The notes under the pieces: generated by a model
What the model saw: the letters and a program-made list of their open reading frames with translations, nothing else
Told to the model about the DNA's origin: nothing
Databases searched by the model: none
Program-made: the position numbers and the translations under genes
In this document: positions 1 through 14,533 of the stretch, in pieces
Layout: each line of letters begins with the position of its first letter
Position numbering within the stretch: the stretch's first letter is position 1
Origin: Plasmodium malariae
Lineage: Eukaryota > Apicomplexa > Aconoidasida > Haemosporida > Plasmodiidae
NCBI RefSeq assembly: GCF_900090045.1
Contig: NW_021638307.1
Location: 1-53,038 of the forward strand
DNA length: 53,038 nt
Reading direction: 5' to 3'

Positions 1-2773
1 TATTGGGGAATTTCGTATATATATATATTATTATTTTCTTATTAAAGCTCAAAGAAGAGTATAAGTGAAGTAAACTATTATTAGATAAATTGCATATTTA
101 TATATACAGCACTATTGAAACAGTAATTTCTTGTAGTAACATATTACAGGGATACTGTGAAACATTCAAAATTTTGAGTAAATTAATTTTTAGTAAAGCA
201 AAAGGAAACGTGAATAATACTAAAATAAATGTAAATATAATAAGTGAAAATATAAAGATAAATGCATTCACCGTAGCTTTAGAAGTAGATTTTTTTTGTA
301 CCAGTAAATGAAAATTAGAATTTTATTAGATCTGTATATCTTTGAGATTTAGTACTTTCATGCAGTTAATTAATATGCTTTAAAAGATGTATGCTTTTGA
401 ACATACGTGCTATTTATAAGGGAGTTATTCATTTGTAAATTTTCCATCTATGTACAAAAATTATTTTATTTATTGTATCATATCTACTAATATGACTATT
501 ATATAATCAATTATATGTCTTAACTTGGATGATAAGGATACATATGCAGTTGAATTATGGGAGAATTTTAGAAATAGTGAAACAGATAATTTTTGTGTTA
601 AATTATAATAAGGGCTGAAAAATGAAACATGTCTTCTTTGTAAAAAAGTAAAATATTGATTTATTTGGTTAATTATATACGAAACTACATAAATAATATA
701 TTAGTTGCGATAAAAATTAAATATGTAAATGAAAAATTTATTTTTATAAACATGGTATTATAAATCTAGTAAAAATATGAAAATTGTATTGTGGAAATGG
801 AAAATTAATATCTTCTGTTCATTAAAGTGCGTTATTACAATGATTAATAATGGAACATATTAAATATAAAAAATATATTACACAAAAATAGGCAAAGATT
901 TTGAGATATATATGCAAAGAAAAACAATTCTTATGCTATAAGTACGTGAAAATATATAATAAAATATTTTACTAGAAAAAAAACTTTTTGTATATGAATG
1001 CTTAAATTGAGAAAATTATATATAATTCATATAAATAAATGTTTATTTGTTATGAAAAATGATCAAAATATATTAAGAAATAATGAATATTGTTAAAATT
1101 AAAAAATCCTGTTTATAAGTAAATGACTTGGAGGATTCTGCGGAATTAAGGGTTCAATTTAGTAATACATTTTGCAAGTTATATATATATTATTATGAAT
1201 ATTTAAAATATTTTTGCATATATTTTATAATAAAACATTAACTGTACTTATAAATGTGAGATTACCGTATTAGGAAAAATCTCAAAAAAAAACTAAGAGT
1301 CTCACTATATGACTTCAAGACAATAATATATATATATGTATGTTAAAAGAGCAAAATGCATAGGAGTTAATTTAAAATTGTTTTATTTTAAAACATTTAA
1401 TTGTTTAATTTGATGAATATATTTTATTGAAGTAAAAAATAGTATATAGTTTTACATCGGATAATTATAATATGTTTTTATGCTTTTGATATATTTATAA
1501 TTTACATGCTCAACATACAATACATAAAGTATAAAATTATTAAGGTGTATAATATATATTTTGTAAAGTTATTTTTAATAAAATATTATTTATTTATGTT
1601 AATTTTTTAATGTGTCCTTAGAATTTGTTCCGGGTATTATTGCTATGAAAAAGAACAAATAGAAAAATAATATATTCTTTCAATTACTATAAAAAAAATA
1701 TTTCCAAATAACATATTTTATTAAAATATATTCTTATTTATTATGTGTATATTATATCTTATAAATTATAATTATTTTTTTATATACTTCATTTGATACA
1801 TTATTGAACCGAGAAAAATGTATTAAATACTTTCAAGGAAATTTTACTTCTTATCTCAATTTTTTGCTTCTTATTTTTTATTATATTTATGTTTCTTCTG
1901 AATATATATTTTTAGGTAATAAACAGTAAAAATAAATTAATTCCATGAGTTTACAGTTATTTCGCTTACAAATAATGATATATAATAAAATCATTTAAAA
2001 ATTATTATTTTCAAAAATATGCTAATAATATGAATAATTTTTTTTTTCAATTAGCTCTGAAGTATATATTTTTTATATATATTATTGGGTATCATATTAA
2101 TATGATTATTTAAATACATTATATATCGTAATTAATTCAATATTTTTAATTTTTATAATTAATATAATACATAATTTGTTCAAAACGTTTCCTCTATTAA
2201 TTACTATTACTATTATCATATTGTTACGATAATAAATATTTTACTACAATAATAAACATTCGTTCCATTATGTAATATTTACAAAATTAGCATTATTAAT
2301 AAGAAAGAATCATTAAAACTGCAAATTATCCTCTTAATATATAGTATAATACATAATATATATTCTATACTTTATACATTTAAATATATTTAATAATTTG
2401 AAATATTAGAAGATTATGTATATATTTGTTTATTTTTGTTTTTTTCGAAAAGAATTATATAAAAATTATTTAATTACTGTACTATATTAAATTATATATT
2501 TTGGATATTTATGAATAAATTCAAATTATATTATTTTTATTAAAATTAATTTCTTATAAATAACATAAAGATATCAATTATATATTATATATTTAGAGTT
2601 TCCATTCTTTGTATTTTTTGTAAAAAAAATTTTAATTATATATACGTTATTACGTTATTAATAATAAATAGGAAAATAATAAAATAAATATAGTAAAAAA
2701 TATAATTAAAATATATTAAAGAATAATTTGTTTTTTTCCTACTGAATATAGTACTATATTAAAATTATATATC
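1..2773. other. AT-rich intergenic region, possible gene debris
   Basis: No convincing gene. There are long A, T and TA tracts throughout. Two short open stretches have less biased codons than their surroundings: about 90-311 and 507-608 on the plus strand. The second reads through a Trp and a Cys (LWENF, DNFCVKL) before a stop. They could be debris of a Cys-containing surface-protein gene, but they have no start, splice signal or family motif that I can defend. The right-hand 0.7 kb may hold the upstream region of the pseudogene that follows. Confidence 0.5.
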
Positions 2774-3598
2774 ATGCAGAAAAAAATTTAGTCAATATTT
2801 TTCATTAATATCGGTATGTTTATACTTTTATCCTGGATATGCAATTTTTACATTGAACAGGTATGACTATATTATTTAAAGAAATTCGTATTTTTTATTA
2901 TCCGGTTCTTATTTTTATCAATTCTAATTTTCAGATTGAAATTAATTATTCTTTTAAATAATATATAAATCTTTTTTTTAGTAGAGTAAGTTTAATATAT
3001 CAAAGAGAGAGCATAAGTATCATATGAAATTATATTTAAGAAATGTCAGATTACTGGCAGAATGTGAATAAAAAATCATTCAAATTTTGTAGAATCAGAA
3101 CAATAGATAATTAATGATGAAGAGAACGATGAAAATGTTACATCCAACAATAGAAAGGGGAACAAAGAAACGAACATACAATGAAGCAGAAGTTCATTTT
3201 ATAAAAAAAAATTTGATAAGGAATATAAGGAACGAAAAAAATTAATATATATAGGAAAAAAATGATATCACTTTGAAATTAATGTTTTCAAGAACCTTGA
3301 TTACATAGATTTTATTAAAAAAAGGTCGTCAATTAGCAATAAGACTTAACAAAAATTAGTGCGTGAAAAGATTGGACATAAAATGTGTTTACCTACTTTA
3401 GCGCTCACGTGGGTATTATTAGCATCATTACAAACTACAATATTTGGTTTTTTTAAGAAAAAAAAATTAGAAGAATATTATGATTTTACATTATTTCTTG
3501 TTATATTATTCATGCTAATTGTCATGTTGATGTTAGGTCCTGTTTTTACTTATATGAAATGTAAAAAACATAAAAGAATTATGAAGAAGATTTATTAG
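2774..3598 (+). pseudogene. fam-l-like exported protein pseudogene
   Basis: Exon 1 is 2774-2860 (87 nt, the same length as in the intact copies at 39.2 and 45.2 kb), followed by a GTATGA donor. Its sixth codon is TAG; beyond it the hydrophobic signal segment is kept, with Trp at codon 21. Exon 2 begins after TTTTTAG at about 2982. It contains RLLAE, a canonical PEXEL (RxLxE), then several stops and frame changes. The family block 'NLDYIDFIKKRSSISNKT' appears near 3293-3346, and from 3359 an open stretch runs to the stop at 3598 with two hydrophobic segments and a Lys-rich tail. The LDYxDFLK and membrane blocks match the fam-l type rather than fam-m. Intact members sit in or cross membranes of the infected red cell or parasite. 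This copy cannot make a full protein. Confidence 0.82.
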
Positions 3599-6500
3599 AT
3601 TAGATAAAATAAATATTTTCATTTATGTATAGTATGAATTAATATGATTAAATAAATGTAGCATAGTTAGTCTTATATTTTATAAAGATATATAGAACTG
3701 CTTAAATTACATAAATGTAAGTATGAATAGCTAGATAGTTTTGATATATAAGATTAAATAAATATTTTATTAGTATATTTGTAAATTTGAATGTTTGAGC
3801 GTTTTAACTATATAATATAGAGTATTATTTCAATTTAATTAAATATTATGGGGTAATATATACTCGTATATTTAAATAGATTCTTATGAGAATGTACATA
3901 TGTAGGTAAAAAGTAATATATAATTGTACTGTTCATACAATTTTTTTGTAATATTATTATTTGTATTTGATTTAAAAACTTCTCGTTTGATTTTTTTTTT
4001 TTTTTTCTTGTACTAAACTAATGTGATTATTTGTTGACGTAATTCCAGTATGAAAATTATTATTTTTATTACAAAATAAATGTAACTTTCTTAATATCTA
4101 ACGCAATAAACTAAAAGTATTTTATTATATTTATATATATGTATTTATTTACGTAATGAACACTTAATATTTAATCTATAAAAAAGTTCTATAGAATATA
4201 TGTAAAAAATCATATTTAGCATAAGAATCATTTTAACCGTATTCTATTATTTATTAATTATATATTTGTAAATCTATGAATATATAATGAAAAAATATCT
4301 TTTTTAATAGAAAATCATTTATGACAATTAGTCACGAGATACTATGTCTTTATAATTAAGTGAAGCATTAATATCATATATAATTTTATTATTGTTACTA
4401 ACTGTAGTGTTAATTAAACTTTTTATAAATTGTTTAAATATATATTATATTGAAATTTTATAATTATATATATTGTGTATCATTCAACAATTACATCAAG
4501 GAATAAAATTTAGTAAGACATTTATCTATATTATAGAGAAAAACGTTTCTTTTATATTTTAATTGTAAATTTCAAAGAATGAGTTATATATCTATTAAAA
4601 GCTATATAATTTTAGGAGTTATTAAAAAATATGTATAATTTTTACAATACTTTAATAATGCATAAGTATTGGTTTATATGTTAGTAATACTTTTCATAGT
4701 GTCTACAAATATATTAAGTAATATTTTAATATTATTTTATTAATATATAAAAATAATTATAACTTATATTGATGATTTCTAATTCTTTCATATTTATACC
4801 TTCATTTTTTTAAAAATATAAAAATAGAAGTTATATTCCTTTTTTCTCTATATAATTCATTATACGGATTCAAAATTTAAGTTATTTCTAAGAAATATTC
4901 TATAATTATTATAGAAATGTGGATTGTAATAGAATTGTTATATACGTTATTATTTATTTTGTTAGTTATTATTCTATTTTAATAAATACGAGTATTAGAA
5001 TTGTTTTATTTTTATTATAACACATCTGTGATCTTTGATTAAATTCCCCTTTATGGAAAGTAAATGCGTATCTAAGATAATACATATTTACAGCTAAAAA
5101 AAGATTTGTATTTTTCTATAGGAAAATATATGGAACCTTCCATATTCATAAAATCTGTTTCATCATCCTTTTACATATTTTTAATTTTTTCGATATGTGA
5201 CACTTCGCTTGTAATTTTATATGGCTATAAATAATTTTGAGTATCAATAAATTTTGCATGCGTTTCATGTCTTTTTATATTTAATAAATAATTCTATTAT
5301 TATATAATATATATAAATAAATAAAGATAAATATAAAATAATTTCGAATATAAATTTTCAAAACATTACTTCTTATTTAAAATAATTATATATTTCATTA
5401 ACTAAAAAAATTGGTATGCTCATTCAGAGGTTCAATTTTTAGGTAAGGGAATGTATAGTTTACATGATTTCATGTACAATTATCTTAAATATATATATAC
5501 TTTTGTTTTCCTACAAAGAAATATTATTTAAAAAGTTTTTTTTTTTATATATATTTCTAATATATTTTACCTGTATTACTATTCCTTAAAATTTACCATA
5601 TTTAAATTAATTCATATAGTCTTTGTGTATATTCATAGAATTAACGTTTATAATGTAATAATTTTATATAATGATATATTGCACACAAAGGCAATAATTT
5701 TTGTATGAATTGCAATATTTGTAAAAGAATTTTAATACTAACGAATAAATTATAATTAAATGCAATGTTGTATCATTCGTAAAATTTATTCATTATGTGT
5801 ATAAGGCTTCTCATATTATGTAAATCTCATTTTCCTTAAAATTTTAACTGAGGCAATCACAATTACGAGAAAAATTCTTATCATGTTAATGGGTATGAAT
5901 TTATCTATTTATTCTTAATAATTACAATAAAATTTATTCCAATATTTTTCATGTTTTTTATTGAGGAAAACTACAATATGTTCCATTTAGAAATATGAAT
6001 CTTCTTGTACAATCTTATAATCCATTAGAACAAGAAATTATTGTTGTAAAAGTGTTGTTTTTACAAATATGTAATTTTTATAATAATGGTTTACTCTATT
6101 TGGACTTTGGTTTAATCTTCAATAGGAAAAAATAAAAATATATTAAATGATCTAGACGAACATAGTGATCATTTAGCGCTACAATGTTCTGAAAATTATC
6201 ATGAGAACTCCCGTGATACCAGATATTATATATAATATCATACTGTACTTAATTATAATATATGAATATTAAAAAAAAGATATCTATGTTAATAACAATT
6301 ATAATTGTGAATAAGTTAAATGAATTTTATTTTAAAAAATACAAAAAAAAAAAGTGTTACTATAAATTGTTATTAATAAGTATATTGCATGTACAGTATA
6401 TGTATAGGCATAATAATAGGATAACTATAAAAAGTTCGTACATAAATACCCACGTGATCTATTTTAACAAAGTAAAAAAGAATATATATATGAAGTAAAA

Positions 6501-9500
6501 AGATAAATATCTTACTCAAAATTATAAGTAATTAAAACAAAGAAAATATAAAAATACATTAATTTTTTTATTGAATAAACATTATCCATGTTATTATTAT
6601 ATAGTGACATAGTCAGGATGCACAGTATTTATTATAGTTAATTCATTTATATAATATATATAAATGGACATGTACCAAAAAGAACAATTTAATAATTAAA
6701 TATGAGAAATATAAACAGTGTTTGTAAATGAAAGAAGAATTATTATTACATTTGCTAAAAATTTATAATAATAAGCGTATGTCATATATTATTGTAATAT
6801 TAATACATATATAATAATTTTTATACTATTCTAATTATATTATTAAAAATATGATATATTTTAGAGCTATAATTTTAAAGGATAAGAGATAGAACTATAT
6901 AACTTTATATTAAGTAAATTATACATAGAACAATGGCATGTATTTTAATAGGATTTAATAATAATCATTAAAACAGCAATAATATTACTTATTTTACATT
7001 AAGATGATATGGATTAATATAACGTATTGTATTTTTAATGAAATGACTTATATATGCACGTTCATTATATAGTGTGTTTCCATTTTTGCATTTATGTGTA
7101 TATCTAAAGTTATATAGGTAAAACTAGCATCTATTTATCATAAAATAATTTTTTTTTACTATATTTTAATAAATAATATTCTTTAAAATTACATGAATTC
7201 TGAAAATATATCAAAAAATATAAATTCTTGTGTGAAATAATATGAATTGTGAATTTAATTACATAAGTGGATTTTTATAATTTAGATAACAATTAATACA
7301 TGTTAAATAAGAAAAAATTATGTTATTCAAAGTAAATAAATAATGTTAAATAGGACTTCTTTAATATAAATTTTCAGCTGCATGCTGTTCTACTTTATAT
7401 ATATATATATGTATCAATTATATTAGTATATCTTATGTGAAAAATGCGTATGTTCAGCATATGTATTTTAATGATAAATATTATTTTTTAAATAAATAAA
7501 TAATATATTCATAGTACTACGAAGAAATATTCAATGGATTATACGAAATGTTATTAATCTTGTATTACTTTTAATTAAATATTATAAATAAAGTGTATTA
7601 GAATATGTTAACTTTTATAATATATTAGAACAAAAAAATTAAAATATATTAATAAAAAAAATAAAAATTTCATATATTTATAATAGAGTATAAAAAAAAA
7701 AAAAAAAGATAAATTTGATTATACAAATGTTTGAAAACAATTGTCATGTTGTTCTTCTATTATTCCTACAGATATTTGGAAAAATCATATTTTCATTAAT
7801 ATTTCTATATATTAGCCCACTATTTTATGTTTTTTAAGTATTATGTTTACCAAATATGTAAATAACATATTATAATACAACAATTTAAATACATAATATC
7901 TTTAAAAATAATAAAAAATTTTATGCATAATCCCCCTGTATATAGTTATTAAACAATTTATTTTGAAAAGAAGAAGTTTATAATGTAAACAATTAATATA
8001 AAAAAAAAAGAGAAATAAATCAAAAAAATATATAAAAATATATTCAAAATTTAAAAATAAATCAAACCAATAATTTTTTAGGATAAAAAATTATTTAAAC
8101 ATTTATATAATGGATGAATTTATTATGTGAATCAATTGTTTACAAAAATTAATTTTCAATTAATATATATATACATATTTTTTTATTTCCTCACCAATTT
8201 CTATCCCTTGTGTATACGTTTTAAAAGCATTAAAATTAGTAATAACACATTTACTGTATAGTATAATAACCTAAATTTTTGGTAATACTTTTAATTTGTT
8301 TTGTAATTACATTCACAATTTCATGTCCTAAAAATTTATAAAATAATACGGCATCTTTTTAATTTTGCATGCTAATTAAATATTTATGAATAGTGATAAA
8401 AGTATATTTTCATTAGTTATCAATTAAAAAAAGATACAAAAAAAAAAAAAAAAAATATAAACATCTTTCTAATCCATTTAATAGAATATATCTACTAATA
8501 ATTACTATAAAATAATTACGATGTCTAAATATTTTTTGTATTATTTAGTGTTGTAAATTATTCCATTTACATGGAATTATAATATTATTATATTTTCTAA
8601 AAAAATTTATATTTCATTTTACTTTTTTTAAAAAAACATAATATAACTAATTTTTACTTAAGAATATCCTTATAATATTCAATATTTCAAAAATGTACCT
8701 GACGTTATTGTCATTGATTAATGTATTTTAATTTTTAAATTAATTCCTGAGAAATCATATTAATAAGTGGAAATATATATGCATTATAATTATATATTTA
8801 ATAAATTATACTATTTTAAATCATTCAACAGAATAATAAATATCTTTTATAATTAACTTTTAGGTAATTGACATACATATATATATATATATACATATAT
8901 ATATAATATTAAAAGTTATATATAATTTTCAGTCGTATTTACTTTCCGCAACTATAGAAACAATTTAGTAAAATTTATATAATATTAATTCTTCTCTGTG
9001 TAATATCATAGTAAATATGAGGAAAAATTAAAATAATACTAATGATACAACAATGGTTTATATCAAAAATAAATATAAAATATAACACAAAATAAGGTAC
9101 GTACTAATATACTAATAACAATTTCTTTTATATATTATATATTTTAAAAAAAAAGAAAAGAATAAAAAGAATTAATTATATTAATACAGGTAGTGTTATT
9201 TCTATATATGTGTCTTTGGTAAGAAAAAAAAAAGGTATAATACTTATATTAATAATAATTTTTATATAGTAACTTTTATATCACTTATATGTAATTTTTT
9301 AATGTTAGTTATTTAACTTTTTTTATATAAGGTTTGTATAAATTTTACACAAAAATAATTTCTCTATAGTGATTTAAAGTAAAAATAACATTAGAATATA
9401 TCCTTAGTTGTAATATATTTATATATGGTAAAAAATATTAGAAGCATATAAAATGAATATTAATTTATTATATCATTTTTTAGTTAACATATAAATTACT

Positions 9501-9629
9501 TAGTTCATTATTTTATAATTTTCATTCATATTTATTAGTTTAAAATTACGCTATTAATAAGTAGAAATATATATATTTGTATTTTTTTCAGTTATTTAAA
9601 ACGACCTCGTGTTATCATGTAGATTCAAT
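3599..9629. other. Intergenic AT-rich region upstream of STP1
   Basis: Six kilobases without a gene I can support. It contains poly-A/poly-T runs (for example near 3990, 7690 and 8435) and TA tracts near 8876-8905. Open reading frames here, including 6262-6498, have the Lys/Asn/Ile/Tyr composition expected of random AT sequence. A short candidate relic at 6126-6235 is listed separately. The last kilobase presumably holds the STP1 promoter, but I recognise no defined motif. Confidence 0.5.
6126..6235 (+). pseudogene. Possible orphan terminal exon
   Basis: After a pyrimidine/AT stretch ending in CAATAG there is a 36-codon open stretch to TAA at 6233-6235. Its codon content (Asp, His, Leu, Gln, Cys, Glu, Arg; for example LNDLDEHSDHLALQCSE) is unlike the AT-driven frames around it. 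No start codon, upstream exon or family match is visible. It may be the 3' end of a lost gene or simply chance. Confidence 0.2.
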
Positions 9630-12177
9630 ATGGAAAATTGTAATACCAGAGTAATATTCCTTTTTTTTTTTTAATATGGATAAACTACTTTTTTGTGATA
9701 AAAAAATTATGATACAAATAACGCAAAAAACTAATGTTTAAATGTTTCCTAATATATTTCTTGAATGTAGGACTACACTGGGTTCGGTTATGGGGCATCA
9801 GAATATGTTATGGAAAAGGAATTTAAAGAAGCTCGAAAACAAATTTCATCTTTCACTGCTTCCTTAAGGACAAAGAAAAATAAAAAAGAATTTAGGGTTG
9901 AATGCTTAAAATTGATTGATTATCTAATTACAATAAAGGATAATCCCCCAAAATATACTGATCGAAAACGTTGGGTACCAGTACTTAGGAATTATTTTGG
10001 AAATAAATTTGACAAGCTTACTCAATATGGTGGTTGTCCTATGACTTTCGATAAGAAAGATAGAGACCTTTTAGAACTAAAATATAATGCGTTAGACTTC
10101 TGTGGAAAAAATATATCATATAAAAATAAGCTATCTGACTTCAGAAAGGGAGGTAGTAGCACATATAGTTGTAATAATAATTCTGATTGTATAAAACATT
10201 GTAAGGAATATGAAGAGTGGTTTATAAGTAAAAAGAAATATTTTGAGAGTAATAGAAATCTCATTAGTGAAAGTTGCATATTTAAAAATACATCATCACA
10301 ATTTCCAGAAAAGAATTGTAACATACTAGATACTAGTACATTCAATAAACTTCCTCAATGCCTACTGCCGAAACCAGATGCATCTACTCAAGCTCCAACG
10401 GAACAAAAAGAAATAAGCAGATCCAAATTAGATCAAGTCAGTGCTAATGTTTCGCCAGTATCTCAAGATCAAAGTCTATCACAAGTGGAACGTCCACCTG
10501 ATGGACAGCATAGACCATCTGAACATCAACCAAGCAGTTTACCTGAAGGTCCACGTTCAGATCAATCTCAACTTCAAACAACAGCAGCAGACAGAACTCA
10601 GGGAAGTTTAATTAATTTAGATACAGATACACAAGGTTCAATTACTCAAAAACCAGATGCTATTACACATTCTTCATCTTCACAGGAAATATTAACTAGT
10701 TCTATAGTAAAATCACCAGGTAGCCCAGAATTAGAAGCAGATAGTCATATTAAAACTATACCCGCAGCTACTGATGTATCACATCCTAAACCTCCTCCTA
10801 CTACTCCTGTAGACTCTAAAATTCAAGATAACATTAATTCTACTTTCTTTTCTATTTTTGTAATATCTAAACAAATTAATATATATATATAACGTTAATG
10901 CAGGTCCAGTAGCAAATTCACATAACCCATATGTATCATCGTTTTTAATAACATTTCTAATTATTATTGTGTCTTCTTTTTTTATAAAAGTAATATAAAA
11001 TTAAGTATTAAAAACATTATAAATATTTGATAATTGTAATAATATAACTTTTAAGTATATTTATTTTGTATTTTAGTACGCTCTAATGGGGAAGTTTAAA
11101 AAGAAGAAAAATATAAGAAGAAAAGTTAAATTCCTCAGAATACTACTACCTTCGCATTCTGTTAAAAAAGACATACTTTTATCAGATGATCATTTGGATC
11201 AGACGATACATGATGATGAAGAAATCATAAAAAAATTAAAAATACATGAACATAACACTATAAATAATACAAATATGCTAAAGAGAAAAAAGGACAGATC
11301 CAAAACTATTATAGAAGTACATATGGAAGTACTTGAGGAATTCAGAAATGAAGAATGGGAATTAAAAAAAGGTGAATTTTTAGCAGTATGTCTAGAAGAA
11401 TACAAATATGAAAAACATAGAACCTATCCTAATTTAATAAATGGTGATCAAATGGAAAATATTAAATGTAGCAATGATATTGAAGAAAAAAAAATTATAT
11501 GGAATAAATGGATAGAAATGCACAGAAATCTTTCTGAAAAATTGAAAAAAGAAGATTGGTTTAATAATTTGAAAAATGAATGGAAAAAAGAGAAAGCCAT
11601 GGTAAATGAAACGGAAGAATTAAACAAGAAATATTTAAACGAAAATGAAAAAGGTTCACATTTAGAAAGAGAAAAAGATGCATGGAGAGGATGGATATCA
11701 AACAGAGGTAAAATTGTAGAACATTATTTGGAACAGGACTGGTTAAAGGGATTAACAAATGAATTTGATAATATATTAGATGAATATGAAAATGAAGGAA
11801 CTGAAAATAGTGTATCACTAATAAATATAGAAGAAATGGAACATAACAAAAGTTGCGAAGAATTATATAAGTATATTAAAAAAAAATTATTATCAAAATT
11901 GTGTGTGCTTGTATTTATGACAATATTAGAGGAGTGCAAAAAAGAGAAAAATGTAGAAAATAAGGAATCATATTTAGACAGTTCAATAAATGAATGTAAT
12001 TCAGAAAAAAATTTAGATAGGAAATATCACATTATAGAAAATGTTGTTGAAAAGGGAAACAATGTTTTGGAAAATAGTGAAAATACTGAAATTTTTGATT
12101 ATAAGGAAGAAAATAATTTTACAGATGAAATAAAGGATTGGATAGGAGAAGATGATATACATGTAAATTCTATATAA
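9630..12177 (+). CDS. STP1: STP1 protein
   Basis: Subtelomeric transmembrane protein of the STP1 family (P. malariae and P. ovale), related to SURFINs and presumed to sit in the infected-cell membrane system. Exons: 9630-9650 (MENCNTR, donor GTAATA), 9771-10719, 10904-10989 and 11077-12177; joined length 718 aa. Residues about 8-180 are a Cys-containing N-terminal domain (C at GGCPMTF, DFCGKN, YSCNNNSDC, SESCIF). Residues about 180-323 are a Pro/Ser/Gln/Thr-rich spacer. Residues about 335-351 are the membrane segment (FLITFLIIIVSSFF). The intracellular part from 353 starts with a Lys/Arg cluster and DDHLDQTIHDDEEIIKK, followed by the Trp-containing repeats (EEWELKK, WNKWIEMHRNLSEKL, EDWFNNLKNEW, WRGWIS) typical of the STP1/SURFIN tail. 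The exon 2-exon 3 junction is the weak point: the strong-looking donor at 10860 gives the wrong frame, while 10720 (CCAG|GTAGCC) restores it. It converges on the PIR gene. Confidence 0.9.
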
Positions 12178-14533
12178 ACTATGAATAAAGTAGACTAATA
12201 CGATTAATTAATACAAAACAACAACCTATAAAATGGTAAGGACATGATCAAAATGTATCATAACGATATTACAATGAAAACATATTAAGTCAATGAAGCA
12301 GATATCTTAAAATTTTGGATACATTAGGGGAACAAAAAAAAAAAAAAAATGAAATAAATTATCAAGCACTGTATATGAAGAATAAATATAATTTTGTGAC
12401 ATAAACAGTATTTTTTATTACAAAATGTTATTAATTATAATTGTCCTATTTAAAAGGTATTCTATAATTTATGATCTCTAAAAGTTCACCATGCCTATTC
12501 GCATTAACTTAAAGGCACCATAAAAATATATTTTGTTATAATTATGGTAGTCTCTAATTAATATATACTTATATTGCACTTGATATGATTAAATAAATAA
12601 ATATATATTTATTTATATGATTGAAAAGCATGCTATGAAATGTTTCCGTAAAAATAACGCTACAAAAATAGTTGAGCCCAATTGTTTTAAAAAGTTGCAA
12701 AAAAAGGAAATCAAATTTTATTTTAATTTTCTAACGCGCTAAAAATATATTTCCGATTATAAATAATAGAAAAATAGAGTAATCTACAGAAGTAAATTAT
12801 TATAAGAAAATACATTTAAACACGATTTTTCGTTTTTCCTATATTCAGTAATAATTACTAAATCCTTAATTATTAACGCATATTTATGTTGTATATATTT
12901 GCATGTATCATTTATTTCTATTGTAGCTACTGCGATACTAATCGAAATATATTTTTAAAAAAAAAAATAAGAAAAGTTATAAAAGGTAATTCTTATTTTA
13001 TTTTCCTTATATAATATTGCATTTGAAACTATTAAAACTTTTTCTGTGCTATATGTTCTATGTATACAAAGTAATTGCTATACGATATCTTAATCATACT
13101 GACGTCTTTACACAAAATTAAATATATATATTAATGGAATATTAAAATTACTGGTATGTTTATAAACATATGCAATGAATGTATCTTTCTACTTGTTTTT
13201 ATAGTTGTACGTAGGAGGATGCTAAATTAACATATATTTATGGTTTTATAATTTATTCATAGGAAACATTTTTCTATGTTAGGAAAAATATATAAGCAAA
13301 ATATATATTTGTAAAATGGTATTATTATACACTTTTTGTATTGTCAAAATATGAGGGTTAATAATTTTTTTTTTTTCTTCTTTTATTCTTTCGTTTTTGC
13401 TTATTATTTTATATATGTTTTTTTTCTGAGCCAATATGAGTTAAAATTTTTTTTTCTCTATAATAAAAGATTAGATGATAAAACTGTTTTTATTATAATA
13501 ATTTCTAATAGTATTGCTCTTAAAATTGCACTTATGTTTATATCATGGAATAAAATATTATATATTTTTTTGGGTACATTGGATTAAATTTTGAATTATA
13601 ATATTTACTTTTTCTTTTTCATTTTTTTGGATACAAATAATTGTATTAATATCTTTAATGATGAACTTTTTGTAGTTTATTCTTATACACTTACTATGTA
13701 CTACTCTAATACTTAATATATATTACCAATAAAAAAATCCAGCAACACGTTTAATATTTCTTCTGCTCTATGTATATAATATTTAATATATATATATAAA
13801 AACTGTGTTCTACAGATACAAAGTTATTTTATCCAAAAGAACTGATCAAATATGAATATATACTTTTTTCTTTTTGAAAAACGAAATAGTTTGAGTACTG
13901 ATTATTATATAATATTTAATCATAATTTGATAAGTATATTTATATGTAAAAAAAAAAAAAAAAAAAATGTAGGTTTTTATTTCGCGAGTTACATCAATTT
14001 TTTTTACTAACGATAAATTGTGCTAATATAAGGGCTAAATTACTAGTTCCAAATAAATTCAATAAATTCAAATTTATTTTTACTTTAAATATAACTATAA
14101 TATATCTCAAAAGTGTTATGCTTTAAAACACATAATAAGAAGTCAGGGTACAATTTCATGAGTATAATTAAATAAAATTAAAATGCTCTGCCAATATACG
14201 CATTTGAATTGTGGTACATTAGAATCTTAAACTATTCTTAGGTAGGAAAGTTTTAGTTCTTTTTTCCATGTATAAAACAAATATTATTGCAAGTTCAAAT
14301 TAAATTTATTAAAAAAAAAATTAAATAAATAGAAAAAAAGTATTTGACAAAAAGTTAGAAAAAATAAATTATTATAAAAGGACAAATAAAAAAATATATA
14401 TAAAAAGTTAAAAATAAAAGTGTCTATATTTTATTTATGCTCCTCTTTTTATTCTTTGATCTTTATTATTTCTACTTAATAGAAATGTTTATTTAATCCA
14501 ATTTTGTGGGCTTCTTAATATCTTTGATACATA
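12178..14533. other. Convergent intergenic region between STP1 and PIR
   Basis: About 2.3 kb between the 3' ends of the two converging genes, so it should hold both 3' untranslated regions. It contains homopolymer runs (A near 12340 and 13950, T near 13366). The open frame at 13336-13587 is T-rich, Phe/Tyr-dominated and not credible as a gene. Confidence 0.6.

Noticed and set aside
6262..6498. 78-codon Lys/Ile/Tyr-rich frame
   Set aside because: Composition equals translated random AT sequence; no signal, splice site or family motif.
10022..12000. Minus-strand open frames inside STP1 (10022-10345, 11199-11405, 11561-11818, 11724-11939)
   Set aside because: They lie antisense to well-supported STP1 exons, are Phe/Ser/Leu-rich as expected for the complement of Lys/Glu-rich coding sequence, and lack their own splice signals.
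13336..13587. 83-codon Phe/Tyr-rich frame
   Set aside because: Starts in a long T run and is composed of T-rich codons; no supporting feature.
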